The notes under the pieces are model-generated. The model had not been told where the DNA came from, did not search any database, and saw only the letters and a program-made list of their open reading frames with translations. 64,000 bases of DNA from Rhabditophanes sp. KR3021. Its lineage: Eukaryota; Nematoda; Chromadorea; Rhabditida; Alloionematidae. The position numbers and the translations under genes were made by a program. The stretch spans positions 5,146,001 through 5,210,000 of the forward strand of contig CAUJLY010000002.1 of assembly GCA_963281155.1 (NCBI GenBank), in the 5' to 3' direction. Positions 10,335 through 22,200 of the stretch are shown one piece after another (position 1 is the first letter of the stretch; each line of letters opens with the position of its first letter).

Positions 10335-10448
10335 ATGCCACCACATTACGATCACTGCGACGATCATTATGACCACCACCATCATCATCACAGAGACCAT
10401 TGCCACGATGACTGCCACCATCACTGCTGTTGTTGTGTAATTTCATAA
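10335..10448 (+). CDS. His/Asp/Cys-rich 37-residue microprotein
   Basis: A single-exon ORF starts MPPHYDHCDDHYD, runs through a six-His tract and HDDC, and ends HHHCCCCVIS. About 13 of 37 residues are His, seven are Cys and seven are Asp. That composition predicts binding of zinc, copper or nickel and resembles nothing I can name; the CCCC near the C-terminus recalls CYSTM-type or palmitoylated tails. An AATAAAATA polyadenylation-like signal follows about 30 nt after the stop. Its small size means chance cannot be fully ruled out, but the skewed composition in an AT-rich genome is unlikely without selection. Confidence 0.55.
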   Translation: MPPHYDHCDDHYDHHHHHHRDHCHDDCHHHCCCCVIS

Positions 10449-10636
10449 ATCTTATTCCATTTAATCGTATTTTTGATGTTAATAAAATATTATCATTATA
10501 CTGAGGTTTAAAATTTTATAAATATTTATTTAACAATATGATTTTATTAATATGGGTACATTTTGAATAAGATTTTATCAAAGACTTTTATACTTAATAC
10601 AATTATATTAAAACATCACATAGAAAAATTTATTGT

Positions 10637-11328
10637 TTACGAAAGATTTATTATTGGAAAGCAAGAAGTCATTGGTTTAGATAATTTAGGGGAAATAAAT
10701 CTCAGCATATCAACTTTCTGAAAGTATTCGTGGAACCACTTTTCTTCACAACTTTGACTGTTGCAAACCCAAGCATCTGTTGATTGCATTAAGACCAAAA
10801 TACGGACTTTGATTCCTTTTGTGGTATCAACGTCTTCCCCAACAGGTTTATCCACCAAGGCCTTTTCTTCTTCACATAGTTTTAGTGATTCGGAAGATGG
10901 TTTCACTTCATCTTGAATAGTACCAACTTTCACTTCTTTAGCATTCGACTTGATTGTTCTCCTTGTGTAGGCTTGATTTGTACAGATTCAGACTGAGTTT
11001 CTTGGAAATCTAGGTTTTCTACTAATTTTGGAGGAGTAGCTGCAGGCTTCTCGATAAGTGGATTCTTTTGACGTTCAGTTTTCGGCATGCCCTTGGTCAC
11101 ATCACCATTATTTCCTTCTTTTCAGCGACGTTTACTGATAGTAAGTATGTCTTCAAGTTTTTAACAACCAAAGGAGATTCGATTTTTTTTAGTTTATTTG
11201 AAGTAGATTTTTGAGCACAAGCTGTGTACTTGACTATTTTTCTAAAACCTGATTTGTCTTTCTTCTTCGATAAGGGTTGAAGCTTAGAATCTTTCTTTGT
11301 TCAATTTTCACAGCAGGTGAGATGGGCT
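10637..11328 (-). pseudogene. Broken Lys/Glu-rich gene of unknown family
   Basis: After a TTTATTTTAG acceptor at 11329, the minus strand encodes a continuous-looking Lys-rich protein whose frame changes about three times: PISPAVKI, then KLQPLSKKKDKSGFRKIV, then VTKGMPKTERQKNPLIEKP, then VGTIQDEVKPSSESLK and finally DAWVCNSQSCEEKWFHEYF to the stop at 10637. Each piece overlaps the next without splice signals, so single-base indels best explain it. Either the gene is decaying or the assembly has indel errors here. No domain is recognised. Confidence 0.55.
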
Positions 11329-11507
11329 AAAATAAATATGGAAGCACCAATGTAAAGCCAAGCTCCGAAAATCACTAACATCGTAATTTTAAAAGAAGAA
11401 ACCAAAACATAAAAATTTATTTCAATCCTAAACTGCTTATCACCTATATAGAATGAAAGTTTAAATTGTAGTCTTAATATTCTAATTTCATATATGAATT
11501 TGTTCTT

Positions 11508-12598
11508 TTATAACTTCTTTGTTGTGTTTTTAATTGGCATTACATTATGTATGTTTTTTTGTTTAATTCTCTCCAAATTTTTGTAATACAAAAACACGCA
11601 CATATCATTTGAAATAATTGATAATATTATAATAGATGGAAAATAATTTGTCGTATAGAAGACAATGCTAAAATATTTGAGATCACTGAAAAACACAATT
11701 GACAGTAAAATAAAGCTCGTAGGAAGACCAATCAAGCAGCTAAATATTGAAAACGAGAAGAAATAGTATAGTAAAATACCATTGTAACTTTGCTTAAAAT
11801 TCTGACTTTTCTTCTTTGCTATTAATTCCTTAAAGACACCAGCCATTTCATAATAAACTTTAACAAAGAAGAATCCTAAAACAGGAAATCCGCAAGCTAT
11901 AATTGCCATACATATTGTCATTGAAATTATTTTTGATCCACCATAAGCTATAAAAACGGTTGTTGTTTTGTTAAATATGCTAATTTCTTTATTTGATGTT
12001 GTGAGGTACAATGCATTCATTTCTTCCCATGATATTTCTGAAATTAACCATGCATATGAGAAGCATACAATCCAGATGATAAAAACGGCAAAATAAAAAT
12101 AGTGTATTTTTTCGTAATGATGAAAGTTCTTATTATTACACATAATATTTTTTCGCCCATGAATATCATAGAATGAAATAAACACCTGCATGGATAACAA
12201 TATCATTATGAATAGCTAAAATTAGTATATATTGTCAGAAATGGATATATTTATTAACTTACGCTTCCTATATGGCATCCCAAGTTGTTGAAAAGTTGCG
12301 TAAGGAATCCTGTACAAATGCCTACCTTCAAGGGCAGCAATACCCGAACTCTCAAGAAAAGGCCATTATAAAGATTGAAAAATAAATTAAAAAAGCGACT
12401 CCATATCAAAAATGTGATGTATGCTTGAGATTTTGCATAATTAATGCGAAATAAATAAATGAGCAATACCACAGTTGTTGTGAAGCAGATTAAGGTTATC
12501 ACATCTGATGCATATAATACTGGATCATCGTAGCAATCGAAATATCTAATGAACTGGCAATAAGCCATATTAAACTTACATGAATGAAGCAAAGACAA
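11508..12598 (-). CDS. Nematode 7TM chemoreceptor-like G-protein-coupled receptor
   Basis: Two exons, 12598-12263 and 12215-11508, with a 47-nt GTAAGT...TTTTAG intron, give 347 residues. About seven hydrophobic segments are visible, starting with VITLICFTTTVVLLIYLF and ending with a segment followed by a Lys-rich tail. Long aromatic-rich helices (YFYFAVFIIWIVCFSYAW) and the position of the seventh segment (YFPSIIILSII) resemble the nematode Srh/Str chemoreceptor superfamily. It would sit in the ciliary or plasma membrane of a sensory neuron; the ligand is unknown. It is divergent from the transthyretin-like gene 118 nt away. The exact subfamily is not certain. Confidence 0.7.
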
Positions 12599-12716
12599 AT
12601 TTAATCGGCTTAAATGAGACCTGGTAATTTGTTATTCTAATTAAATAAACTATTCATTAATATAATGATGGCTGCAACTTGTTTTTGTCATTAATTATTA
12701 AACGTGGGATCAAACT

Positions 12717-13124
12717 ATGCGTTTATTATACGTTACTGCGCTTTTTATAACTTTCTTCACAACAGATGTCTTATTTGGGAAGAAAAGTTTCGCTTTCAAC
12801 TTAACAGAAACGATTCTTTGTAAAGGGATTCCAATGAGTAACTTAACGATGCAAATGTACGAATATGACATGATACCACCAGATGATTTGCTCAATACAA
12901 CTGCTACGAACGAAAAGGGAAACTATCATATCACTGCCACTCATAAGGAATACTTTAAAATTAACCCCTATTTTTTATTCAGATCCACTTGTGGGCAAAA
13001 ACTTGGGAACTGCACTGTTATTTCAAAGATTCTCATAAATACCAAATATGCTAATGCTGGGTCATCTCTGGTTGACGACATTGATTTGTATAGATATATA
13101 GACTATCAAGAATGTGGTTATTAA
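12717..13124 (+). CDS. Transthyretin-like (TTR) family secreted protein
   Basis: A single exon of 135 residues with a signal peptide (MRLLYVTALFITFFTTDVLF). The mature part has the nematode TTL pattern: ILCKGIPMSNLTMQMYEYD, then a PPDDLL turn, NEKGNYHITAT and INPYFLFRSTCG, ending with conserved Cys near the C-terminus. Family members are extracellular beta-sandwich proteins of poorly known function, one of which bridges apoptotic cells to a receptor in C. elegans. Length matches the family. Confidence 0.85.
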   Translation: MRLLYVTALFITFFTTDVLFGKKSFAFNLTETILCKGIPMSNLTMQMYEYDMIPPDDLLNTTATNEKGNYHITATHKEYFKINPYFLFRSTCGQKLGNCTVISKILINTKYANAGSSLVDDIDLYRYIDYQECGY

Positions 13125-13204
13125 ATAAAAATTTATTATAATTATCAATTACAGATTTGTTTATATGATTAAGCCTTTCTTAATTAACATCTAATAAAAT
13201 ACTC

Positions 13205-16200
13205 TTATTTCGGCATATTGTTTTTACGTTTTCCAACTTTCTTTTGCTTAACATGCGTATCATTGTGCCATTTACCTTCCAAAATCATTTGTTGCAAAGT
13301 CAGCATATTAGCGGCAGTTTCCGTGTAAGCTGTAATAACACAATATTCATACATTGCTTGAACTATTCTCGCACAAGCATCTAAGCAACTCTTCAAATCA
13401 GTCTTGTAATCTACTGGTAATTTGATATGACCAAAGTGGGCTTGGTACATTAAGAAGACTTTAGTATGGGATGAATCAAATGTGGCTCCTTCCTTTACTT
13501 TCAATGGTAGTTGTTTGGATAGTTCCTCGTTGATAATGTCTTCGTTGTGTCTGACCGGAATTTCGGCAAATTCAGGAATATCAGCAAAGATTTGGAGTAA
13601 TTCTTCAACGGTGTTTTTGCTTGTAATTGATGCAATCATGTGTCTGATAGAAGTGTGTTGAAGATAGAATTTAGACGATAACTTCCCAAAGGCAGTAGGC
13701 TTGATACTCGTTTTGTTGAAATCTGTAAATTGAATACAGCCAGAATCTAACAACTGTTGGCAAGCATCATCTACCTTTTCAATTAAATATTTGACCAATC
13801 CATGCCCCGAAGTTTCTTCGATTCCGTAGTAGCTGGGATTGTTGAAGAGCCGACGATAAAAATATGTTTTTGACAAATAATCAATCACTTCTTGTTTGTT
13901 TTTGACGATTCCAGCACAAATTTCGGCATTAATGTGATTTGGCATGAAATCAAGGAAACTACTTTCAACGGGAAACGGCTGGTGCAAAAAATTTTTGTAA
14001 AAGTTTTTTTTAATATCCTTGACAATAGATAACAGCAACGGCCGAAGTGTCGAATTGGGGTCTCCCTGCTCTTCCAATCATTTGCATGACATCAGTGACT
14101 GGGAAATCAACATATCTCCCTTTCTTCCCATCAAAATACTCGGTGCCCTTAACAATCACAAGATGAGCGGGACAATTAATTCCCCAGGCAAGCGTAGCAG
14201 TAGTAACAAGAACCTGAATTATTTTGACGGATTAATATTGCTCGTTTAAATGTTAATTTTAAGTAATTGTATACCAAAAGGTATCTTTTAAAGGAATATT
14301 TTTGAAATTTTGAGTATTAGTTACTTTCAAATTTGTTGTCGTTTCTAATGTATTTATTCAACATACTACGTTTACTAATTGTTGTTTCTTTATTTTAGTT
14401 GTCCACTCACTCAACTGGAGTAAACTATGGAGAAAACTGATGTAAAGGACAATCTCAAAAAAGCAACGACGAGGTGCTCGAATTAAGAGATCATCTGATT
14501 GAGTATATTCGTTTAAATCAAGTCTACTGCGAAGATCAATTAGATATTGTCAAAGGATTGGTGTATTTTGAAGCTATGTTAACAATGCTTAATGATACCG
14601 GGTTTGCAGTTAAAGACATCTCCACTCTTTTCTATCATTTCTTCTTCGCATCAGCCAAGGATGCCGGAAGAAGTCCATTGTGTACACATTGCAAATTAGT
14701 CATCAATGGTGGTGCATTAGCTAAACACATTCAATCACGTATTTGTGAAGAACTGTGTATTGCTGAACAAAAATACAATGCTAATTTCAATGACTATGAA
14801 TGGTAGGACAAAGTGTGGCCTGAATGGAAAACTACTTCGGATGAATACCACGCCTACATCTACTTTTTGCTTGATCCAAGAGAAGACAAAAACATTCTCT
14901 CTAACTATCCAAGTTTCAAGAAAGGAATTTTCTACATCGGCGAGTCTATGATGGGCGTCAGAATTATTCAACACCCTCAAGGGTACAATCGCACTCTTAA
15001 CAATGGGGATTTGTTTAACAGAAAGGAGTCTAGAATGGACAAGATCAAGAACCATCCAGCCGACACTCTCCATCTCAAGCTTCCGGTTCCCACCAAAGAA
15101 TTGGCTGAAAATCTCGAATATATCTTAGTCGAAAGATTCAAAGGACAGAGCACTAACTGTGACCGTGGCAAGTGCTCTATGCCAGGCGTCTACTTGCTTA
15201 ATTCTTTCAATGGATGTGCAATCGCCGATCTCTTGACCGAACAAACGTTCGATCTTCAAATTATGAGTGATGATTAATTTAATATTTTGTTTCATCTTTA
15301 ATAAATTCACACCCTCCCTCGTCATACTTGTATCTTTTTCTCCACGAATAATCTTTCAACGAGGGCTCTTTCGTATCTTGTTAATCCAGCATGATGCATA
15401 CCGATTCCAAATGGTAAAGTCATTCTCAGAAATTCATCTTGCACAGTATCGAGAAGTAAGTCAAGCTCTTCGGAATTCATGTTATTCCATTGAGTCACAT
15501 CATCTTCCATAGAAAGTAAAGGAATAAAGGATTGGGCTGTAATTCTTGTCTGTCTTCTACTAGCTACAAATATCAAAACAGGCTTTTTTGGGGAATAGGT
15601 TTTGATTGAATTGAATGCGGGTTTGTTCATTAACGCCATTCTTGGACAGTAGTGAATTCCGGGGAACCTACACAAATATATAAATGCAAATTATTCCTTG
15701 ACTTACCCAGCAATATGACAAGTGATTGGAACGGGTCTGACACTAGGTCTGAAATTGAATAATCCTCCATCCCTTACGCCTAACCATTCTGCTACATCCC
15801 CGGCATTTGCCAAGGCAGTTGATAATCCAACAATTCGGCAAGGTGAAATAGCTTTGTTATTTTGATCAACTCTTTTTTCGTTGATAATTTTCAAACGCGT
15901 AATAATGGCTTCCAATACAGCTCCTCTTTCGACTCCAAGCAAATGAATTTCATCGATAATTACACAATCCACTTTTTTAACATAACTTCTAGTTTCCCAA
16001 GATCTAGTGATACAATCCCATTTCTCAGCTTAATAAATATTGTGCAATTAGGTAAGCTGTATAACAAAGGTTTTTTGAAGAACATTTTTTAAATTTTGAA
16101 CCTTAGTTATGAAGCCTCTGGGAAAGAGCCACCTGTCGTCGACGAAGCCTCGTTATCTGTTGGAAAAAAAGATGCGTCAGCTAAAAGTAACTCAAGCATC

Positions 16201-19200
16201 TTAAATAATGAGTAATCGTTTTAGTTCCAGACAAACCACCACAACCAAGTTGTTTCTTTGGTTTGTTTCAAAAAAAGGACGACTCTTCTTTAACTGAACA
16301 TGAGAAGTGGTCAGAAGGAAGTCGATCCAAAGTAGAAGCGTACATGGATGAGATCGGTGAGGAATTTAAGATGACTTCTAAACTTGTTGATGACTTTGTT
16401 GTACAAATAAAGTGCTGAAGTTGAGAAAGGGTTTAATTGAATACATTCGCTTCAATCAGATTTATTGTGAAGAAGTTGTAGATGAAGACACAAGTTTAAT
16501 ATATTTTTATAATATATGCATCTGTTTAATGATTTTGGGTTAAGCAACACTGCAATGATTACGTTGTTCTTTGGGTTTAATGATAATTGTTGGCCTGCCA
16601 ATTACAGAAAATCTCCATGTAAGGCAACGTCAAACAGATCTTATATAACGTTGTTCTATTACTTCTCCTATGCAATAGCCAAGGACGATAATTTTAAGGC
16701 TGGAGTAGGAAAAATACTTTCGAAGATTAGGAATGTCATAGACAAATATGAATCGCCAGAAGAAACTAATGGAGATAACGATATGTTGGTGGCGAAGTCT
16801 GAAATCAGATTGGAAGTAAACAAGATCGTTGTGTTGCCGACTAGAGATGATATTAGAAGAATTAAACCCGAATTTGAGAAAGTATGTAGCAAAATGGGAT
16901 GTGGAAATTTGATTTATAGAATTCTCTTTGATGGCAGTTCAACTCATTTATATACAGGTGTTAACGTTTTTTTGAATGGTCCAAAATACGGTGATCGTGG
17001 AAAGAAAATAATTTTGCTTGTGAAACTAATGATCTTCTTTGACAAAGATCAACCTAAGTTCAGTTGCAAGAAGTGCCATTTGAAATTACAACTGAAGTAG
17101 CCTTGGAATGTCCTAAAGAAATTCATTGCACTTATTGCAAGGTGGTATCGGGTAATGATGGTAGTTTAGCTAAGCACATTCAATTACGTCTTTGTGAAGA
17201 AATATGTACTGTTCAAGGGAAGTACAATGCCAACTTCAATGCCGAAGGTTGCTTGGACAAGATTTGGCCAAGCTGGAGAACTGTATCAAAGGATAACAAA
17301 GCTTATTTATACTTTCTGCTCGTTCCAGGAAACGGCGACAATATCATCAACATCGAAGAAGCCTCTGAGAAAAATGTCTTTTATGTCGGTGAATCTGAAA
17401 AAGATAATAGGATTTACAATCACTTCAGCAAGTTCAATCGTGCTCTTAAGAACGGTGATTTGTTCGACAGAAAGGAATCAAGGATGGACAAGATCAGAGC
17501 ACATCCAGCCGAAGCTCTCCACCTCAAGCTTCCAGTTCCCACCAGAGAATTGGCCGAAAACTTGGAATTTATCTTAGTTGAAAGAGACAGACACCAATTG
17601 TGATCATGGAAAGTGTAGTATGCCTGAAGTATACCCCCTCAATCATGTCAATGCATGTGCCGTTGCTGACATCTTAATCAAAATGATGATCGAGCTTAAT
17701 ATGACTTCTGATAATTAATTACATTATTCCCTCTTTTTTGTTTAATATTATTATATTTGGCGTTGACTAAGTCAATAAAGGATAGATTGTACTTACGAGT
17801 AGTTACCAAAACAGTTGCTTTATCTAATTCTTTTCCATTGGGAGTGTAATCTCCTGATACTTCAACTACATTGACCCCAACTTTATTCCCTAGTTTTTCT
17901 TTCCAATCTTCAACCCTTTCTCTGACTAATGCCTTCAATGGTGCAATGTAGACTATCTTCTTTTCGGGTCCTTATTTAATGTATTGAAAATGGCCAACTC
18001 GGCACACAATGTCTTTCCGGATCCGGTTGGAGCTCCAATCAGTATGTGTGCAGCTGAAATAGAAATAAATTCAGAATATTTATAGCCTCATATTTTGATA
18101 TGATTAAAACCTTCAAAAAGATGCTAGTCGTACTGTTTTTACTTACATGTATGATACAATTTAAAGAAGACTTGAGTTTGAATAGGATTAAAGTACTCAA
18201 ACTTGTAGATGCTTTCGTACTTTTCGTTTTTCAATGCCTTAATTGGTAATGGATCTAACTCCAAAAGATCTGTATGAGCCATATTTGAAATTGGGAATAC
18301 ACAGTTATGCATCGACACCGGATAGCAATAATCTTCAATTAAGAAGTAGTTGTGAGCAAGCCTAACTTGGAAGTTGTCAGTTGTTTCATTCTCATTAATT
18401 GGAACCGTTACAATAAGTTCCATAGTATCATTGTCGATTACTGTTTTTCTCGGGTAGTTAATGATTTCATGGTGAATAATTCTATTGTCTGACACATTTT
18501 CGATAAACAACCAAAATTGAGTTGAAGATTGCTTGCCAAGGATACGATCATTCCAATAGAACATAGCTTTCAATGTAATCTTCATTTGAATAATGGAATG
18601 AGTAATTGGTTTGACCGTAGCTTCTACTTCACACATTGGTAACATCCTTAGCCCATCATAAACTTTCTTAGCATCAACACGAAGCATCGCTGTTAACTCC
18701 TGTTCTGACATATCCCATAGTTCATAGAAAGACAAATTCCTTTGCTCAATCTTTTGCAAAATAGTTTCACTGAACCCCAAGAACGACAATTGACGAAGGG
18801 GGCAATCTGTATACCACATTTTGTTTTCAATGCATCTGGTTAAGGCAAGACATTTGACAGTTGTGTATGCCCATCCCTTCTTCAATGCAATTTCAAAGAG
18901 AGCACGAGCAAGTCTAGGGGCATTTTGAACAATGTATAACGTTTCACCGTTCAAGGTAAAGTTCCTGACAGAATAACGTGATATATAAGCTTGTAAGAGT
19001 ACATTTACTTTTCCAGAAACAAAAGTCATGTTACTGCCAACTTCGAATCTTGAACTACTTCTTTGGATATTACATAATTCTGTAACGTCATCATCGCGAA
19101 CTTTTAGTGACTTGAATTCCGAAGATTCACACAAAAATGCTAAAATTTCATCATCCTCCATCTGACCATTTAATTCGTTTAAGGTAGAATTATTTACTCC

Positions 19201-22200
19201 TAGGAAAACTTCCATTGTTTCCATTGATACGTAGAAGTTGCTGGCGATTCTACCAAGGTCTGTTGGCGATAAGAAGCCATTGACATGATCGTAATTGATC
19301 ATTTGGAGAGTGTCTAATTTCCTGGCAGCAACCATTACAAAACTCATCAAATGTTCTTCCAAATTTGGATCCTTTCTAACTTCATCATTTAGAATTCCAT
19401 AGACAAGTGGATTTTTCTTTGCTCTAATGTAATAAAATGTATTTTTTATCCAGTTGACAGCTTCTCTGACACTTGTAACACTTCCTCTTGCGATTTCAGC
19501 ATTCAAATTGTCTCCAATTTTTGACATAAATTGAGACTCAATAGGGGTGGAATGAGACAACATAGCCAAATATTTATCCATTTTAGAATGATGCGAAATA
19601 ATAACACCATACCCAAGTGTCTCATTGAATTGAGGTCTTCCGGAACGTCCGAAAATTTGCTGCACATCAAGTGTTGATAAATCACCCATAGCTCCTTTAG
19701 ACGAGTCGAACACATCTGTTCCTCGAATGATGACGGCAGTTGCTGGTAAATTTACTCCCCAAGCCAAAGTAGCCGTACAGAATAGGACATTGATGTAACC
19801 ATTTAAGAACATATTCTCAATACATAGACGCTCGCTTCGTGGCATTCCGGCATGATGTACTCCGAATCCCAGACAAAATACGTCCATGAGCCTAGGATTT
19901 CTGAGATGATCCACTTTTTTCTTGGCTGCCACGTAATCAGGAGCGAATATGTTCTCTACTAAAAAGTCCTCAAGTTGATTTCTTGTTGCCGCGAATTCCC
20001 TGAATGCATCTGCTAACTTCCATGTTCCATTCCTTGAGTGCACAAAAACAAGAACTTGCTGTTTTTTAGAAGCAAAAGAGACGGCTTTTTGATAAGCTGT
20101 AAAGTCAAGTAGTTCCTCTGTATTCATTGTCGATCTTCCTTTACCTCCTGACATCAAATCAGCTGGCAAAGTTGCTGCAATTCTGTCTGGCAAAACGTTG
20201 TTATCGCGGGCATCAGCTTTCGCTTGCTTGAGAGCATTGATCTGAGCAAGTGATGGCCCAGTTTGCTTCTTAACACCAATAAAGTGCATCTGCAGTGGCA
20301 CTGGTCTGAATTTGTCATCAAACACAAACATTCCCTTGAATTTGTCTACTTGAAGAAATTCTGCTGCATCCTTGTAATTTGGAAGTGTAGCAGATCTAAA
20401 AATTAATTAATAAATATGTGCTAAATATTTTTAGTGCCATTTAAGAGGACATTTCGTTTTAAGAAGAAATTAGTTAATAGAGCGTTTGTTCTGAATGTTT
20501 AAACGAGATTCATCTTTTTTAATGTATGCGTAAATAAATAGGACCCAAAAGTAACGACCTCGGCAAAGACTCCAAGAAGATAAGTGATTATTACGGTACA
20601 AGAAACAATGTAGTAGGCAAGTTGCTAGCTATCAAATATGAGCAATTAATTTTGCAAAGATGGGAATGCTTATCCAATCGCTTACAATAGTATCTACTAT
20701 AGAAACCCGGCATTGGTTTTGCAAGAAGTATCAATTAGTAGTTCCGTATTTTGGAGGCTACGAAAACAATGATTCGATTAAGTATCGTAACAATATTTTG
20801 TATATTTTAACATTCTTGCCCCCTTTAAATGAATATTTTGTTCTCTTTTAACATACAATCCAACCATTCTAATTTTCTTCTGTCCAATAATCATCTCACG
20901 GAAAACTCTAGCAACAATAGCTTCAATTACAGCTCCTCTTTCATCATTCAACAAATGAACTTCATCAATAATCATTAATTTGACGGTTGTATTTAAAGAA
21001 CCTGCTCCATCATCTGAGGCATTATTCTTCCTACTGATGACATCCCACTTCTCAGGCGTGAGAATCAGCATGTTTGTCGAGTCCATTTCTTTCTTTGTCA
21101 AATTGGTGTCTCCAGTCAATTCTCGAACAGTCAATCCTAATGGAGCAAGTCTTTTTCCAAAACTTTCTGTCATTTCAGCTGCTAAAGCTTTCATTGGGCA
21201 TATGTAAATGACTTTAAATTCACCTTTTCGAATAGTTCCATCAGGGTCCATGTTATCGGATATAGTTTTCATAATTGTAAGCATGGCGATGTTTGTCTTT
21301 CCTGCTCCTGTGGGTGCACATATCAGAAGGTTTTCATTCGTCTTGTAAGCTTGTTCGTAGACAATAGACTGAATCGCATTCAAAGATTTGAAATTCTTAA
21401 AACCTAAAGCACATGAGGGATCCATATCGGCAATGTCCAGCCTCTTAATCGATGAAAGGAAGGATCCTTTTGTTTTGTCTGAAACCGAGGCAGCCGGGAT
21501 AGTTACTTCTTCGTATGTTCCCATATCTTTTCTTACTGATCCCTCAGGCAACACCATCCTATATCCAGACATCATCATACTTGTTCGACCCTTTGTTGCG
21601 GAATCGCTAAATACAAATGGATAACGCATGTTTGCCTCTCTCGATAAGGCTGCTTGAATACTAGAATCAAAATCTCCGAAGTCCGCATCCATCATATCAT
21701 TGAAATTTTTAAGAGACTGCTTGGTTGCCAATTGAATTTCCATCTTTTCTTCATCCCCAAATGTACCAGTGATGTTTTTGATTTCCTTTTCTAACTTTTT
21801 CTTCAATTTCAAAGACTCCTTCTGCATTTTAATGTCGGTCTTTGAATTGACAGAGAAGTTTGAATTAACCAAACATGACTTAACTTGCATTGCTGAATTT
21901 CTCATCATACTGTCATGTTGAACTTTTTGTAACCTTGAATGTTCTGATTGCTCCTCAGCTTTAATCAAGGCATCACGGTTGGATAAAACACTAGTCATGA
22001 TTTCAAAGTTATCAAAGCCAAATAAATCTAACAGATCAGATTGCAAGTCATCGCTGGTTCTCTTTGACTTTAGAAGTGAAAATAAGTGACTCATAATCAT
22101 TTCGTGGTCTTGGAAGTTGTTTTTAATTGTAGTGGCCAAATCTACTAAAATTGCAATACCACTTCCTTCAGGCTCAATTACTTCCTGTTTCAATTCCACT

